Shown one piece after another: positions 53,282-62,498 of a stretch of DNA of 64,000 bases. Made by a program: the position numbers and the translations under genes. Where the stretch lies: assembly GCA_030145245.1 (NCBI GenBank), contig JAQYWC010000025.1, forward strand, positions 62,001 to 126,000. The letters are read 5' to 3'. Under the pieces are notes generated by a model. That model worked only from the letters and a program-made list of their open reading frames with translations. It made no database searches and had not been told where the DNA came from. The stretch comes from Desulfobacterium sp. Lineage in GTDB: Bacteria > Desulfobacterota > Desulfobacteria > Desulfobacterales > Desulfobacteraceae. Each line of letters opens with the position of its first letter. Position 1 is the first letter of the stretch.

Positions 53282-55045
53282 TCAGGCTGAAGCGTTGTTT
53301 TTGGGCGTTGAAATGACCTGGACGGTGGTTGAAGTGCCGGCCACGGTATTGAGTGGCCTTGGGATTTTAAAGGTGATACGCGTTCCCTGGTCGGGCCGGC
53401 TCTTGATATCCATCTTATACTGGGGCCCGTAGATCTGTTCCAGGCGGTGGTTGCTGTTTCTCAGGCCCACCCCCTCATGCTGGGATTCCAGCTCCTTTTT
53501 TTGGAAGAAGGTGTTGAGCTTGTCCTGGGGAATGCCCACCCCATCGTCCTCAACCAGGATCTCCAGGGCTTCCGGGAGCCGGGCGATCCGGAGGGTCACC
53601 GCTCCCCCGTTCTCCCTTGTGATGATCCCGTGCTTGATGGCATTCTCCATGAGGGGCTGGATGATCAGGGGAGGGATCGGCCATGGGCCGCATCCTTCTG
53701 CCACGTCGATATTGACCCGGATCCGGTCTCCGAACCTTGCTTTCTCAATGGCCAGGTAGGAGGTGATCTGTTCCAGTTCATCGGACAGGCTGATGAAGCC
53801 ACGGCTGGAATCCAGGTTCTTTCTCATATACAGGGACAGATCCAGGATCAGCTCCCGGGCTTTTCCCGGGCGGGTCCTGCAGAAGGAGGCGATGGTGTTA
53901 AGGGAGTTGAACAGAAAATGGGGGTTGATCTGGGCCTGGAGGTGCTTTATCTCCGCATGGGCCAGCAGCCGGTCCTTGATCTGGATATCCTCCAGTTCCA
54001 GCTGGATGGAGAAAAGGCCGGTAAGGCCCCGGGCGATTTCAAACTGGATGCGGTCCAGGCTGTTTGTTTTCGTACCGTAAAATTTCAGGGTGCCCACGAT
54101 GTTGCCGCCCTTTTTCAAGGGCACGATGATGGCGGAACAAAACGGGCAGGACGGTTCGTTGCACCGGATAAGGGAGCGTTTTTTGTGGAAAATGGGGGCG
54201 CCGGTCTCGATCACTTTTTTTGTGGCCCCGGTGCGGATCTCCCTTCCGGCCAGGTGGTGATCGTCTCCCTGGCCCACGTGGGCCAGGACATGGGCTTCGT
54301 CGGTGATGGCCACGGCTGCCACGGACAGCTTTTCGTAGATGATTCCTGCCGTGGCAAGGGCGGTGTCCATGTTCAAGCCGTCCCGCAGGTGGATGACCGT
54401 GTCGCCGGCAATGGCAAAGATCTTCTGGGCCTGGTTAGAATCCCGTTTCTCCCTGAACGCATACACCGTGTTGATCAGGTGGACAAAGAGGCCGGCGCCC
54501 AGGGCGTTTCCCACAATCATGGGCAGGGAGATCAGTTGAACCAGGGCCAGGGCATCGGGGTAGGGCCTGGACAGGGTGAGCACGAAAACCATGTGGATCC
54601 CTTCGCCGATAACGGCCAGCACCATGGCAATTCTCCAGTCCATGCTGCGCTCTTTTAGCCGGGTGTGAACATGGCCTGAAAACACGCCTTCAAAAATCGT
54701 GGCAATGGCACAGGGCAAGGCGCTGAATCCCCAGGGATCGATGATGAACCGGTGGGCGCCGGCAATGAGTCCTGCGCCCAGTCCCACCCGGGGGCCGCCA
54801 TAGAGCCCGGCCGTGATCACGGCCATGGCCCGGAGGTTGGCGATGGAATTGAAAATGGCATTGCCGCTGTAAGTGCCAAGGATGCCGAACAGCCCGAAAA
54901 AGAAGATGAGAAACAGGCTGTGGAACCGGGAATCCTTGTTGAAATTGAGTTGCTGAACCGGGGAGATGGTCAGCAGGATAAAGGCCCCTGCCACCAGGAG
55001 TCCCACATGTTTGATCAGGGTGGTGATCAGTAAATAAATAGACAT
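53282..55045 (-). CDS. LytS/BtsS-type sensor histidine kinase
   Basis: 587-residue kinase. Five or six N-terminal TM helices (5TMR-LYT type, with GLYGGPRVGLGAGLIAG), a GAF domain (about 215-365), a His_kinase domain with HxxINPHFLFNSL-type phospho-acceptor region (QAQINPHFLFNSLN), and an HATPase with the VEDDGVGI box. Same-strand order is regulator, kinase, then cstA, which predicts control of the transporter. Confidence 0.9.
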   Translation of the reverse strand: MSIYLLITTLIKHVGLLVAGAFILLTISPVQQLNFNKDSRFHSLFLIFFFGLFGILGTYSGNAIFNSIANLRAMAVITAGLYGGPRVGLGAGLIAGAHRFIIDPWGFSALPCAIATIFEGVFSGHVHTRLKERSMDWRIAMVLAVIGEGIHMVFVLTLSRPYPDALALVQLISLPMIVGNALGAGLFVHLINTVYAFREKRDSNQAQKIFAIAGDTVIHLRDGLNMDTALATAGIIYEKLSVAAVAITDEAHVLAHVGQGDDHHLAGREIRTGATKKVIETGAPIFHKKRSLIRCNEPSCPFCSAIIVPLKKGGNIVGTLKFYGTKTNSLDRIQFEIARGLTGLFSIQLELEDIQIKDRLLAHAEIKHLQAQINPHFLFNSLNTIASFCRTRPGKARELILDLSLYMRKNLDSSRGFISLSDELEQITSYLAIEKARFGDRIRVNIDVAEGCGPWPIPPLIIQPLMENAIKHGIITRENGGAVTLRIARLPEALEILVEDDGVGIPQDKLNTFFQKKELESQHEGVGLRNSNHRLEQIYGPQYKMDIKSRPDQGTRITFKIPRPLNTVAGTSTTVQVISTPKNNASA

Positions 55046-55075
55046 CTATGACTCTTTAAATCTCGGTTGTAAGGA

Positions 55076-55846
55076 TTATATTCCCAGGCGGGTTTTAAAC
55101 CCTTTGGCCCGGTTCCGGCTGACGATGATTTCCGTCCCGTCCTTGTCATCCATGACCAGGTTGTATTTTCCGTTGAACCAGGGGCTGAACTCTTTGATAT
55201 GGTTGAGGTTGACCAAAGACACCCTGTGGGTCCTGAAAAAGGAGGCGGCCTCCAGGTGTTTTTCAAGCTTGTCCATGGTGGCGATGCCGTAGAGGGAAAA
55301 ACGCGCTGAGCGGGTGTGAACCATGATTCGTTTGTCTTTGTAGATGCAAAAAACGATATCATCCGGGGCCAGGAGGTGCATGCGCCCCTTCTCTTCAACC
55401 GAGATACGGATGGGCTCCTGCCGGGCTCCCACTTTACCGAGAAGGGTCTCAAGCTCATTCCGGAAGGAGACCTCTTGGGTTTCCATCAATTTCCTCACCC
55501 GGTCGAGGCCCAGGGCGATCCGCTCGTCGGAAAAGGGTTTCATGATGTAGTCCAGGGCGTTCTCCTCAAAGGCCTTGATCGCATACTGATCATAGGCTGT
55601 CGCAAAGATGAAAAAGGGCTGTTTCTCCATCTCCATCAGCTCGGAAATCACCTGGAATCCGTTTTTACCGGGCATCTGAATGTCAAGAAATACCAGATCC
55701 GGCTGAAGCTTTTTTATCAGAAGGATCGCCCGGGAGGCCGAATCCGCCTCGCCAACGATCTCAATATCGTCGTGGCAGGAGAGCAGATAGCTAAGTTCAT
55801 CCCTGGCCGGCTGTTCGTCGTCAACTATGATGGTTTTGATTGTCAT
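55076..55846 (-). CDS. LytTR-family response regulator (BtsR-like)
   Basis: Receiver domain with Asp in VFLDIQMPGKNG and KP in YIMKPFSD, followed by a C-terminal LytTR DNA-binding domain (FFRTHRVSLVNLNHIKEF). 256 residues. First gene of the run with the kinase (30-bp gap) and cstA. Likely a transcription activator of the transporter or of its own operon. Confidence 0.91.
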   Translation of the reverse strand: MTIKTIIVDDEQPARDELSYLLSCHDDIEIVGEADSASRAILLIKKLQPDLVFLDIQMPGKNGFQVISELMEMEKQPFFIFATAYDQYAIKAFEENALDYIMKPFSDERIALGLDRVRKLMETQEVSFRNELETLLGKVGARQEPIRISVEEKGRMHLLAPDDIVFCIYKDKRIMVHTRSARFSLYGIATMDKLEKHLEAASFFRTHRVSLVNLNHIKEFSPWFNGKYNLVMDDKDGTEIIVSRNRAKGFKTRLGI

Positions 55847-55985
55847 GGGACCTGGTAACGCGTTGTTTTTACATCGTTAAAACCAAATATCAAGTTGGAA
55901 GATGCACTCTTTTTGTTGAAATTACAAGGAAAAAATGACATTGCCACTGATCTGCCGGCATGATGGAGGCCTGGGCATATCCTTA

Positions 55986-56549
55986 TCAAAGGCCGGGGGA
56001 GACAAGAGGAGCATGTCTTGTCTGGTGTTTGCTCAAACTGCCCACGATGATGCCGCTGAGGATCGCGGCCGCCAGCATGAACAGTGAGACCACCGCCGTG
56101 TACCGGAACCCGAAGTAGAGGGTCATGGCGGGAAGAAAGGTGATCTTTACGGTCCGGTTGTAGAGAAACACGGCCGCCAGGGATTTTTTAAGGCCTTTTT
56201 GGGTTAATTCGTGGAGCAGGGGGTAGAGGATAAAGGGCGATCCCGGCACCAGTGTGCTGACCCCAAGGACCAGGGCCCAGCCTTGCCAGCCCGAGCTCTC
56301 TCCCAGGTGGCGCTCTATCCAGGCGGGGGGGAGAAAGTTGCTGACAAGGGCGTTGACGGTAAAGACAAGTCCCATGACAGGCATGAGCTTGACCAGCATT
56401 TCCCAGGAGTTTGCCAACGCCGTTGCCATGGTGCTGCCGTCAAAAATGCCGACCCCCAGGTAGATTCCTACCATGGTGAGGAAGAAGCGCATGCCGTTGG
56501 AGAGTCTTTTTTCCTGGCCGGGGGTGTTGTTGGCTGAGACTGATTTCAT
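55986..56549 (-). CDS. Split permease (ArsP/YraQ-like), second half
   Basis: 187-residue membrane protein with about five helices and the motif GVSTLVPGSPFILYPLL. This resembles one half of the PF03773/ArsP-type permeases, which carry two such repeats in one chain. It starts 7 bp after the partner gene with AGGAGG upstream. Substrate unknown; organoarsenical or metal efflux is one possibility. Confidence 0.68.
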   Translation of the reverse strand: MKSVSANNTPGQEKRLSNGMRFFLTMVGIYLGVGIFDGSTMATALANSWEMLVKLMPVMGLVFTVNALVSNFLPPAWIERHLGESSGWQGWALVLGVSTLVPGSPFILYPLLHELTQKGLKKSLAAVFLYNRTVKITFLPAMTLYFGFRYTAVVSLFMLAAAILSGIIVGSLSKHQTRHAPLVSPGL

Positions 56550-56556
56550 GGGCCTC

Positions 56557-56952
56557 CTATAACGCGTTCAGTGTGAGTGTGGTTGCAAGGGCGATCAGAA
56601 CGGAGAAGATCAGGTTGGTCATGTTGCGCACCAGGGCAAATCGTTTTCCGAACAGGGATGACTCCAAAGGGATCGCCACCATTCCAATGGTTGCCCAGGC
56701 CACCATGAACGCCGTGACCGCTGCAACATGAACACCTTGGTCGAGAAAGTTGCGCCCGACGATATAGCTTGTCACAGGATTGCCAAAGGAGATGCCTCCT
56801 GCAATGGAGGCGATGATGGAATCAACCACCATGTTGCCGGAGAACAGGGACGTATATCTCTCCATCACCACGGGCATGACCAGGTTGACCATCATCACCA
56901 TTCCCACCATGATCGGTAGGATCCCTCTCATCTGCGCCAGCGCTTTTTTCAT
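56557..56952 (-). CDS. Split permease (ArsP/YraQ-like), first half
   Basis: 131-residue membrane protein with about four helices and GGISFGNPVTSYIVGRNFL, the counterpart of the partner's Gly-Pro motif. The ATG at 56952 with AGGAGG five bases upstream is preferred over 57006. It is divergent from a tetR gene, whose operators lie between them, so the pair is probably derepressed by a toxic ligand. Confidence 0.68.
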   Translation of the reverse strand: MKKALAQMRGILPIMVGMVMMVNLVMPVVMERYTSLFSGNMVVDSIIASIAGGISFGNPVTSYIVGRNFLDQGVHVAAVTAFMVAWATIGMVAIPLESSLFGKRFALVRNMTNLIFSVLIALATTLTLNAL

Positions 56953-57016
56953 GGTTTCCTCCTTGGGCTTGGAACGGTTGAAATCCATTGACATCCCACG
57001 GTTCAAACGGTAGTGT

Positions 57017-57055
57017 CATACCGTATGATATGAATAAATCATACTGTATAGTATG
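57017..57055. promoter_or_regulatory. TetR operator pair in the divergent promoter region
   Basis: Two related palindromes, catac-c-gtatg (57017-57027) and catact-gtat-agtatg (57040-57055), share the half-site TCATACYGTA 23 bp apart. A candidate + strand promoter (TTCAAA at 57002-57007, TATGAT at 57024-57029, 16-bp spacing) overlaps the first. This fits auto-repression of tetR and repression of the permease pair. Confidence 0.7.
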
Positions 57056-57101
57056 GACAATAAACACCCGCAAGTCTATTTGTCAAGATAGGAGATCAAA
57101 A

Positions 57102-57692
57102 ATGTCAAAAGCCCTGGAAAATTACCATAAGAAAAGAACCCTGATTGTCATGGCCGCAAAAAAGCTCTTTCTCACGGAGGGGTACCGGGCCACCAGCATG
57201 GACAGGGTGGCAACAACGGCAGGGGTCACCAAGCAGACGGTTTACCGCTATTTTGCCTCAAAGGCCGAGCTTTTCCGGGCCACCATGGAGACCCTGGCAG
57301 GCGGTGCAAAGGGGAGTTATCTTTTTGGAGATGGGGAGGTCCGGTCGGAACTGTTAGGGTTCGGTTCGGCCTTTCTGACGTTTCATATGGACCGGGAGCG
57401 CCTGGATATCATGCGCTTGATCGTGGCAGAGAGCCCCAAGGACAAGGAACTTGCCCTGACCTTTTTTGACGCAGGTCCCAAGGGCGGGTGGGTCGCCATC
57501 CTCACCTCGTTCATTGAAACCCGGCTCTCCCCAAACGAAAGCCCCCATGTGCTGGCAAAGCTCTACTGTACGATGATGCTTTCCATGCGCATGCCCATTC
57601 TCCTAGGAATCAGGGAGGTGCCGGATCAAGGGGAGATCTGCTCCCATGTGGAGACGGTGGTCGGCTTTTTCCTGAAAGGCTGCGGGTGTTGA
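57102..57692 (+). CDS. TetR family transcriptional regulator
   Basis: 196-residue regulator. The N-terminal helix-turn-helix reads MDRVATTAGVTKQTVYRYFASKAELF. The C-terminal ligand domain is not assignable. The ATG at 57102 (GGAG seven bases upstream) is favoured over an ORF start at 56988 that would cover its own operators. Confidence 0.9.
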   Translation: MSKALENYHKKRTLIVMAAKKLFLTEGYRATSMDRVATTAGVTKQTVYRYFASKAELFRATMETLAGGAKGSYLFGDGEVRSELLGFGSAFLTFHMDRERLDIMRLIVAESPKDKELALTFFDAGPKGGWVAILTSFIETRLSPNESPHVLAKLYCTMMLSMRMPILLGIREVPDQGEICSHVETVVGFFLKGCGC

Positions 57693-57991
57693 CCCCGGTA
57701 GAAGCGGGATCGGGCTTATCGTTCCACAGCTATAGATGCTCGCACCCTAATTGATGTCTGTTTTGACTGTTGTAATAAGAAATGGACCCTATTTATTTGC
57801 GAGAAGCAATGGGGTGTCGCAATTTTTTGGCGCGCACTGGCTTTTTGGTTGTGCGTTTGCGATTTGCTTGATATCATTGTTCATTCAAAGTCTGGTTGGT
57901 TTTTCTCCATTCCATAGGGGGTCGCTCTTGGGATCGGCCCGGATCACTACTTTCCGATTAACGGTCAGGATCGTCATATGGAGTAGCAATC
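57693..57991. other. 299-bp intergenic region before the DUF342 gene
   Basis: AT-richer than its flanks and probably holding the promoter of the DUF342 gene; TTGACT at 57763-57768 is a possible -35 but no good -10 pairs with it. A 98-residue hydrophobic frame (57751-58047) overlaps the DUF342 start and is not considered a gene. Confidence 0.4.
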
Positions 57992-60100
57992 ATGATCGAA
58001 AAAATAGCCTTGAAGAAAAAACTTATCACCCGCTCCCAATACGATGAGGCCGTTGCGGCCTGTGCACAAGCCCAGGACCGGGAGGCTGCCTACAAGGAAT
58101 TTTTTATTTCCAGAAACTGGATCTCCGTTCGCGAAATGGGCGTATTGGTCAAGCTGGCCCATTCCCTTGAGATCATGCGCAAAGATCTTAAGTTCGGTGT
58201 CATTGCCGTTAAGCTGGGCTACATCAGCAAGAGTGTGCTTGGGCTCATTATGGACGACCAGAAAAAGGCGGTGCAGAGCAGGAAAACCCCTAAACTGATC
58301 GGCGAATTGCTCGTGGAGTCCGGCATGCTGTCCACAAAGCAGCGGGAAACGATTTTAAATGAGCAGCAGGCGTGCGAACAGGAGCTTGTTTCGGTGCCTG
58401 TTCCCCATGTGAGTGCCACCGAACCGGTTGGGGCCAGGAAGGAACCCAGGGTACCTCCGCCTGTTAAACCTGACGGGGAACCGCCTGTGGCCGAGTCTGA
58501 GCCCGAGCCTGTGGCGGAAGCGGGGGTAACGGGCAGATCCGTGGAGGGCGTACCCAGGGAGGGCAGCAAAAAAGAAGAGAGCAAACAGGCGACACAGGAG
58601 GATATCGGCTCGGGGCTTACCCTGAAGGTGTCTGGCAACCAGATGGAGGCCTTTCTCCTGAAAACCGAGGCGTTTGACGAGAATATCCCGGTGGAGGATG
58701 TCAGGGAGTTGCTCCTGGACCGGTTCATCCAGTACGGTATTGTGGATGATACCATGATTCAGCGCTTCATCCTTGCCAGGGGGTTCAAGAGCAAGGGGTT
58801 CCTGGTGGCCAAGGGGGTGGCGCCCAAACAGGGTCGGGATGCCAAGGTTGAGTTCTTTTTTGACACTGACCATCTTAAGGCCGGCGGCATTGATGAGGCG
58901 GGTGGGATCGACTTCAAGGAGCGGGGGGCGGTTCCCCTGGTGGAGGCGGGGGTGCTTTTGGCGGAAAAGATTCCGTCCCGGGAAGCTGTAAGCGGCAGGG
59001 ATGTGTTTGGTGAGGAGCATACCGTGGCTGTGGCCCGGGATGTCCCACTAAAGGGCAAGGAGGGCACAAGGATGTCTGATGATGGGCTGCGACTCTTTTC
59101 AGCGGTCCGGGGATATCCCAGACTCTCCTGGTCCGGCTCCGTGATGGTGGTGGAGGAGTTTGTCACCAAAGGGGATGTGAACTATGAAACCGGCCATGTC
59201 AGATACAAGGGAAATGTCATTGTCAACGGCTGCATCAAGGACGGGTTCCAGGTGTGCGGGTGCGATATCCGTGCCGACGAGATCCAGGGCGGGGTGGTGC
59301 GTGCCGACGGAAACCTGGTTGTGGCCGGCGGGGTTAACGATGCCGATATCTACGCCCGGGGCAATGTCCGGGCCAAGTTTGTTCTCAAGTCCAAGATCGT
59401 CTGCCTTGGAAATGTTTTTATTGAAGCGGAAATCGTGGATTCCAGTATTGAAAGCAGCGGTGCCTGCATCATTGAAAAAGGGGACATCATCAACTGCGAC
59501 ATCAGTGCCAAGATGGGCGTGACCGTGGCAAACGTGGACACCGGGATCTCCAGGTCCAGCACCATTGCACTGGGCCGTGATTCCTTTGTCGATGGGGAGC
59601 TGAAAAAGATCCAGGGGGCGATCAAAAGCTGCGGCAGCCATATGGAACAGCTGAAACTTGAGCGGGCAATGTGTGTGGAAGAGATTGCCCAGCTCCATGA
59701 ACGTTCGCTTAAACTTGCCCATGAACTGGACCGGCTTCAGGCGTTAGAGGGGCGGACGGAGGGTTTTCTGAAATTAGAGGGGGCGCTGAACGACTGTTTT
59801 ACTCAGATCGAGCGCCAGGAGATCGCAAGGGACGAGGCGGATCAGGAGATTTCCGCTCTTTTGGAGAGGGTGGACGATCTTTCCTATGAGCAGGAGAACT
59901 TCAAGGAGTGGAGCCGGGTCAATCCGCCCAAATCCGTGATGGTGGTAGAGGGGGGACTGTACCCCGGGGTCACGGTTTATGGGCTCCATGCCAAAAAAAT
60001 ATTTAAAGAAAAGGTAACCAAGACAAAGATCTGCGAGTTTGTCGAACAGGATACATCCGGCGACACACCCATATACAGGATCGCGACCTATGGACACTGA
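57992..60100 (+). CDS. DUF342/FapA-type polymerising protein
   Basis: 702-residue cytosolic protein. The N-terminal 110 residues form a helical region with repeated IGELL-like motifs, followed by a Pro/Glu-rich linker. The DUF342 beta-helix (about 330-540) has repeated strand turns such as GNVIVNGCIKDGF and DIYARGNVRAKF, and the C-terminal part is a coiled coil (about 540-670). The family polymerises and is linked to polar or flagellar assembly. Its stop overlaps the next gene by 11 bp. Confidence 0.82.
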   Translation: MIEKIALKKKLITRSQYDEAVAACAQAQDREAAYKEFFISRNWISVREMGVLVKLAHSLEIMRKDLKFGVIAVKLGYISKSVLGLIMDDQKKAVQSRKTPKLIGELLVESGMLSTKQRETILNEQQACEQELVSVPVPHVSATEPVGARKEPRVPPPVKPDGEPPVAESEPEPVAEAGVTGRSVEGVPREGSKKEESKQATQEDIGSGLTLKVSGNQMEAFLLKTEAFDENIPVEDVRELLLDRFIQYGIVDDTMIQRFILARGFKSKGFLVAKGVAPKQGRDAKVEFFFDTDHLKAGGIDEAGGIDFKERGAVPLVEAGVLLAEKIPSREAVSGRDVFGEEHTVAVARDVPLKGKEGTRMSDDGLRLFSAVRGYPRLSWSGSVMVVEEFVTKGDVNYETGHVRYKGNVIVNGCIKDGFQVCGCDIRADEIQGGVVRADGNLVVAGGVNDADIYARGNVRAKFVLKSKIVCLGNVFIEAEIVDSSIESSGACIIEKGDIINCDISAKMGVTVANVDTGISRSSTIALGRDSFVDGELKKIQGAIKSCGSHMEQLKLERAMCVEEIAQLHERSLKLAHELDRLQALEGRTEGFLKLEGALNDCFTQIERQEIARDEADQEISALLERVDDLSYEQENFKEWSRVNPPKSVMVVEGGLYPGVTVYGLHAKKIFKEKVTKTKICEFVEQDTSGDTPIYRIATYGH

Positions 60101-61778
60101 CTTCACAAGAAAGGTAAAGAGACAGAGGGACCGGTTGTTTCAGAGGCAGGTGCCCCGGCTCATGCAGGAGGGGGACAAGGGCCTGAAGCCCCTTGATAAG
60201 TATCAACGGAACGACGATCAAAAGGTGGTGGTCTCCGTCCATGGGGTGGAAACGCTGTTTTTCAAGCTGATGGGGGAGAATGGATTTGTCAATGCAGACG
60301 ATTACCTTGCGTATCTTGGAAGGTTTCTGGAGATTTTCCGCCAGGGATCGGAAGCCTGCTCGTTTGACGATATCACCATCATTCCTGAAAGGGAGATCCT
60401 TGGGGCGGAAAACAAGGACAAGATCGCCCTTTTGACCCGGAATCTCATCAATGCCTACTTTAAATCCCTTGTCACCGAACCGGATTCGGTTAACGATCTC
60501 CTGCTGAAGGATGGATTAAAACTGCTCATCACAGTGGCAGGATTTGGCCAGAATAGTGACGCCTTGGTCGGAAACGCCCTTGAGCGGCTGATAACCAGCC
60601 TTGAGGGTGGGAAGCTGTGGGTCGCCTGTATTGATGAGATCAACCAGGCCTCCCTGGTGTGCAGGCTCCTGGGGGCTAATCTTCCAGCGATTGCCAAACA
60701 GGTGCTGGATCCCATCATCCTGGAGATACGAAAGGAGTTGGCCGGCCATAACCAGCTGCTCGGTAAGATCTTCAACGCCACGGACAAGCTCCATGCCCAG
60801 GGACTGGACAGGGAAAAACATGAAGCGGTGCAAGCCAAGCTCGATATGGCCACCCAGGGGCTTCTGGGAAAGATCGACCAGTACCTTTTCCATGTCCTGC
60901 ACCTGATGGGTGCCGTCAATGCGGCGTCTGCAGTTCTGTTCGGCCGGCTTGACTCCCCTTTTAAGGATAACCTTGTCAGGATGTTTTTTGACTACACCCA
61001 GGCCGGTTCCACTGGCCCGGACAGTCTTGATGGTTCAAAGATGCGGTACCGGTTTAACACGCTTCTCAAGTACGAGAGTATCACCCGGTTTTGCCGGGAA
61101 TTGCAGCATTCCCGCCAGCATCAGCAGCGTTTTCTTGATCTCTTCAGGCTCTGCTTCCGATCCCTGAAACAGGAGATTGAGGCCCTGTCAGGTCTGTCGG
61201 CCTTTGATACGATCCGGTTCAAAACCGTTTGCCATGAAATGAAAAAAGCCCAGGACCGGCTATCCCTGGACCCGGACGCACTGCCGGAAGAAAAGGACAG
61301 CATCCTTGAACCATATCTTTCTGTGATCGAAACGTGCAAGCCCGAGTCCCTGGAGTCGCTGATGGCGCTTTACGACGATCTTGTCATGATCACCTGGGAC
61401 CGGTCCCGGGAGGTGGGGGACCGGCTCCGGGATGTATTGCTCCGGGGGTGTTTCAGTGCCCTTTTTGCATTTGAAAGCAATGGCGACATGGATGACAAGT
61501 CCATTGAGCCGATGATCCTTCAACTGATCTACAGCTATTCGCTGTACTACAAACCCCAGCGCTATTTTTTTCAAAATTTTTTTCACATCTACCTTGGCCA
61601 TGACGATGGCTCCCCCTCCGAGCACCTGGCAGGGTTTATGAAAGCAAATCCGAGGGCCGCCATGGCGATCCTGTCGCTGTTTTCAAACCCCAGATATGTT
61701 TCAGAACTCCTGCCCGGGAAACAGATGGAGATGGCAAAGAGCCTGTTGGTCTCCTCTGCCAGAAAAAATGGGCGGTAG
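60090..61778 (+). CDS. Large protein of unknown function coupled to the DUF342 gene
   Basis: The ATG at 60090 overlaps the DUF342 stop and gives 562 residues; the frame opens at 60039. It is mostly alpha-helical, cytosolic, with no signal peptide or membrane segment. I recognise no catalytic motif. Features are a basic N-terminus (TRKVKRQRDRLFQRQVPRL), a coiled central part and a Lys/Met-rich end. Overlap with the DUF342 gene suggests a shared complex. Confidence 0.75.
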   Translation: MDTDFTRKVKRQRDRLFQRQVPRLMQEGDKGLKPLDKYQRNDDQKVVVSVHGVETLFFKLMGENGFVNADDYLAYLGRFLEIFRQGSEACSFDDITIIPEREILGAENKDKIALLTRNLINAYFKSLVTEPDSVNDLLLKDGLKLLITVAGFGQNSDALVGNALERLITSLEGGKLWVACIDEINQASLVCRLLGANLPAIAKQVLDPIILEIRKELAGHNQLLGKIFNATDKLHAQGLDREKHEAVQAKLDMATQGLLGKIDQYLFHVLHLMGAVNAASAVLFGRLDSPFKDNLVRMFFDYTQAGSTGPDSLDGSKMRYRFNTLLKYESITRFCRELQHSRQHQQRFLDLFRLCFRSLKQEIEALSGLSAFDTIRFKTVCHEMKKAQDRLSLDPDALPEEKDSILEPYLSVIETCKPESLESLMALYDDLVMITWDRSREVGDRLRDVLLRGCFSALFAFESNGDMDDKSIEPMILQLIYSYSLYYKPQRYFFQNFFHIYLGHDDGSPSEHLAGFMKANPRAAMAILSLFSNPRYVSELLPGKQMEMAKSLLVSSARKNGR

Positions 61779-61802
61779 TCCGGGTCGCGGTATCTTTGGC
61801 CG

Positions 61803-62495
61803 TTAACGCAGCCTGAATTCGACCCTGCTCTTTTGTCCTGCGCGCTGGACAATCACCCCGTCTTCCATGATCCTGACAAGGCGGAAGCCTTCCACGGTTT
61901 GTCCCTCCCGGACAATGGCGCTGTTGATCACGGCCAGGCGCTCGTCTGCCTGTTGGGACCAGGAGATGGCGTTGATCTTCAGTATTCCGTCCCCAAGAAG
62001 CCGGATCTCTTTATCAACCGTGTCGTGGTGGGGCTGGGCCGGCACTTTTGGCTTTATCCTGATTACTGGCTTTGCTTCGGCCATTACTGGCTTTATCCCC
62101 ATTTCGGGTTTTGTTCCGGTCATCTCCGGCATGGCCGGGGGGACGGGCAAAGGGATCTCCCCCTTTTGGACCGGAGGAGGGCTCTCCTTGGGGAGGCTTA
62201 CTTCGGGTGGTATGGCCGGTTGTATGGGGGGTGCCATGGGGTTTGATTCTGTGGGTGGCGGTTCCCCCTGGAACCAACCTGTAAACAGGGCAAAAAGGGC
62301 AACCGACCCAAGGAGCAACAGCGTCAGTCCCCCTCCCCATAACAAGGGTTTCGTTCCGTTTGCCACCCAGGAGTGCTTTTCCTTCCAGAGGTTTCTTTCC
62401 TGTCGGAGGTGGATGTTGAGGGCAGGGGGATGTTCTGTTTCCTCTGCCAGGGACTCCTGCTCCAGTTTTTTCAAGGCGTTTAGTATGGTACTCAC
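61803..62495 (-). CDS. gspB: General secretion pathway protein B
   Basis: 230-residue type II secretion assembly factor. It has an N-terminal MSTILNALKKLEQE helix, a single TM (about 48-70), a Pro-rich periplasmic linker and the C-terminal GspB domain (LKINAISWSQQADERLAVIN). GTG start 3 bp after the gspA stop. GspAB remodel peptidoglycan for secretin assembly. Confidence 0.86.
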   Translation of the reverse strand: MSTILNALKKLEQESLAEETEHPPALNIHLRQERNLWKEKHSWVANGTKPLLWGGGLTLLLLGSVALFALFTGWFQGEPPPTESNPMAPPIQPAIPPEVSLPKESPPPVQKGEIPLPVPPAMPEMTGTKPEMGIKPVMAEAKPVIRIKPKVPAQPHHDTVDKEIRLLGDGILKINAISWSQQADERLAVINSAIVREGQTVEGFRLVRIMEDGVIVQRAGQKSRVEFRLR

Positions 62496-62498
62496 GGC

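Noticed and set aside
57751-58047. 98-codon hydrophobic frame before the DUF342 gene
   Set aside because: Overlaps the DUF342 start in another frame and ends in a basic, low-quality tail; DUF342 has a better ribosome site.
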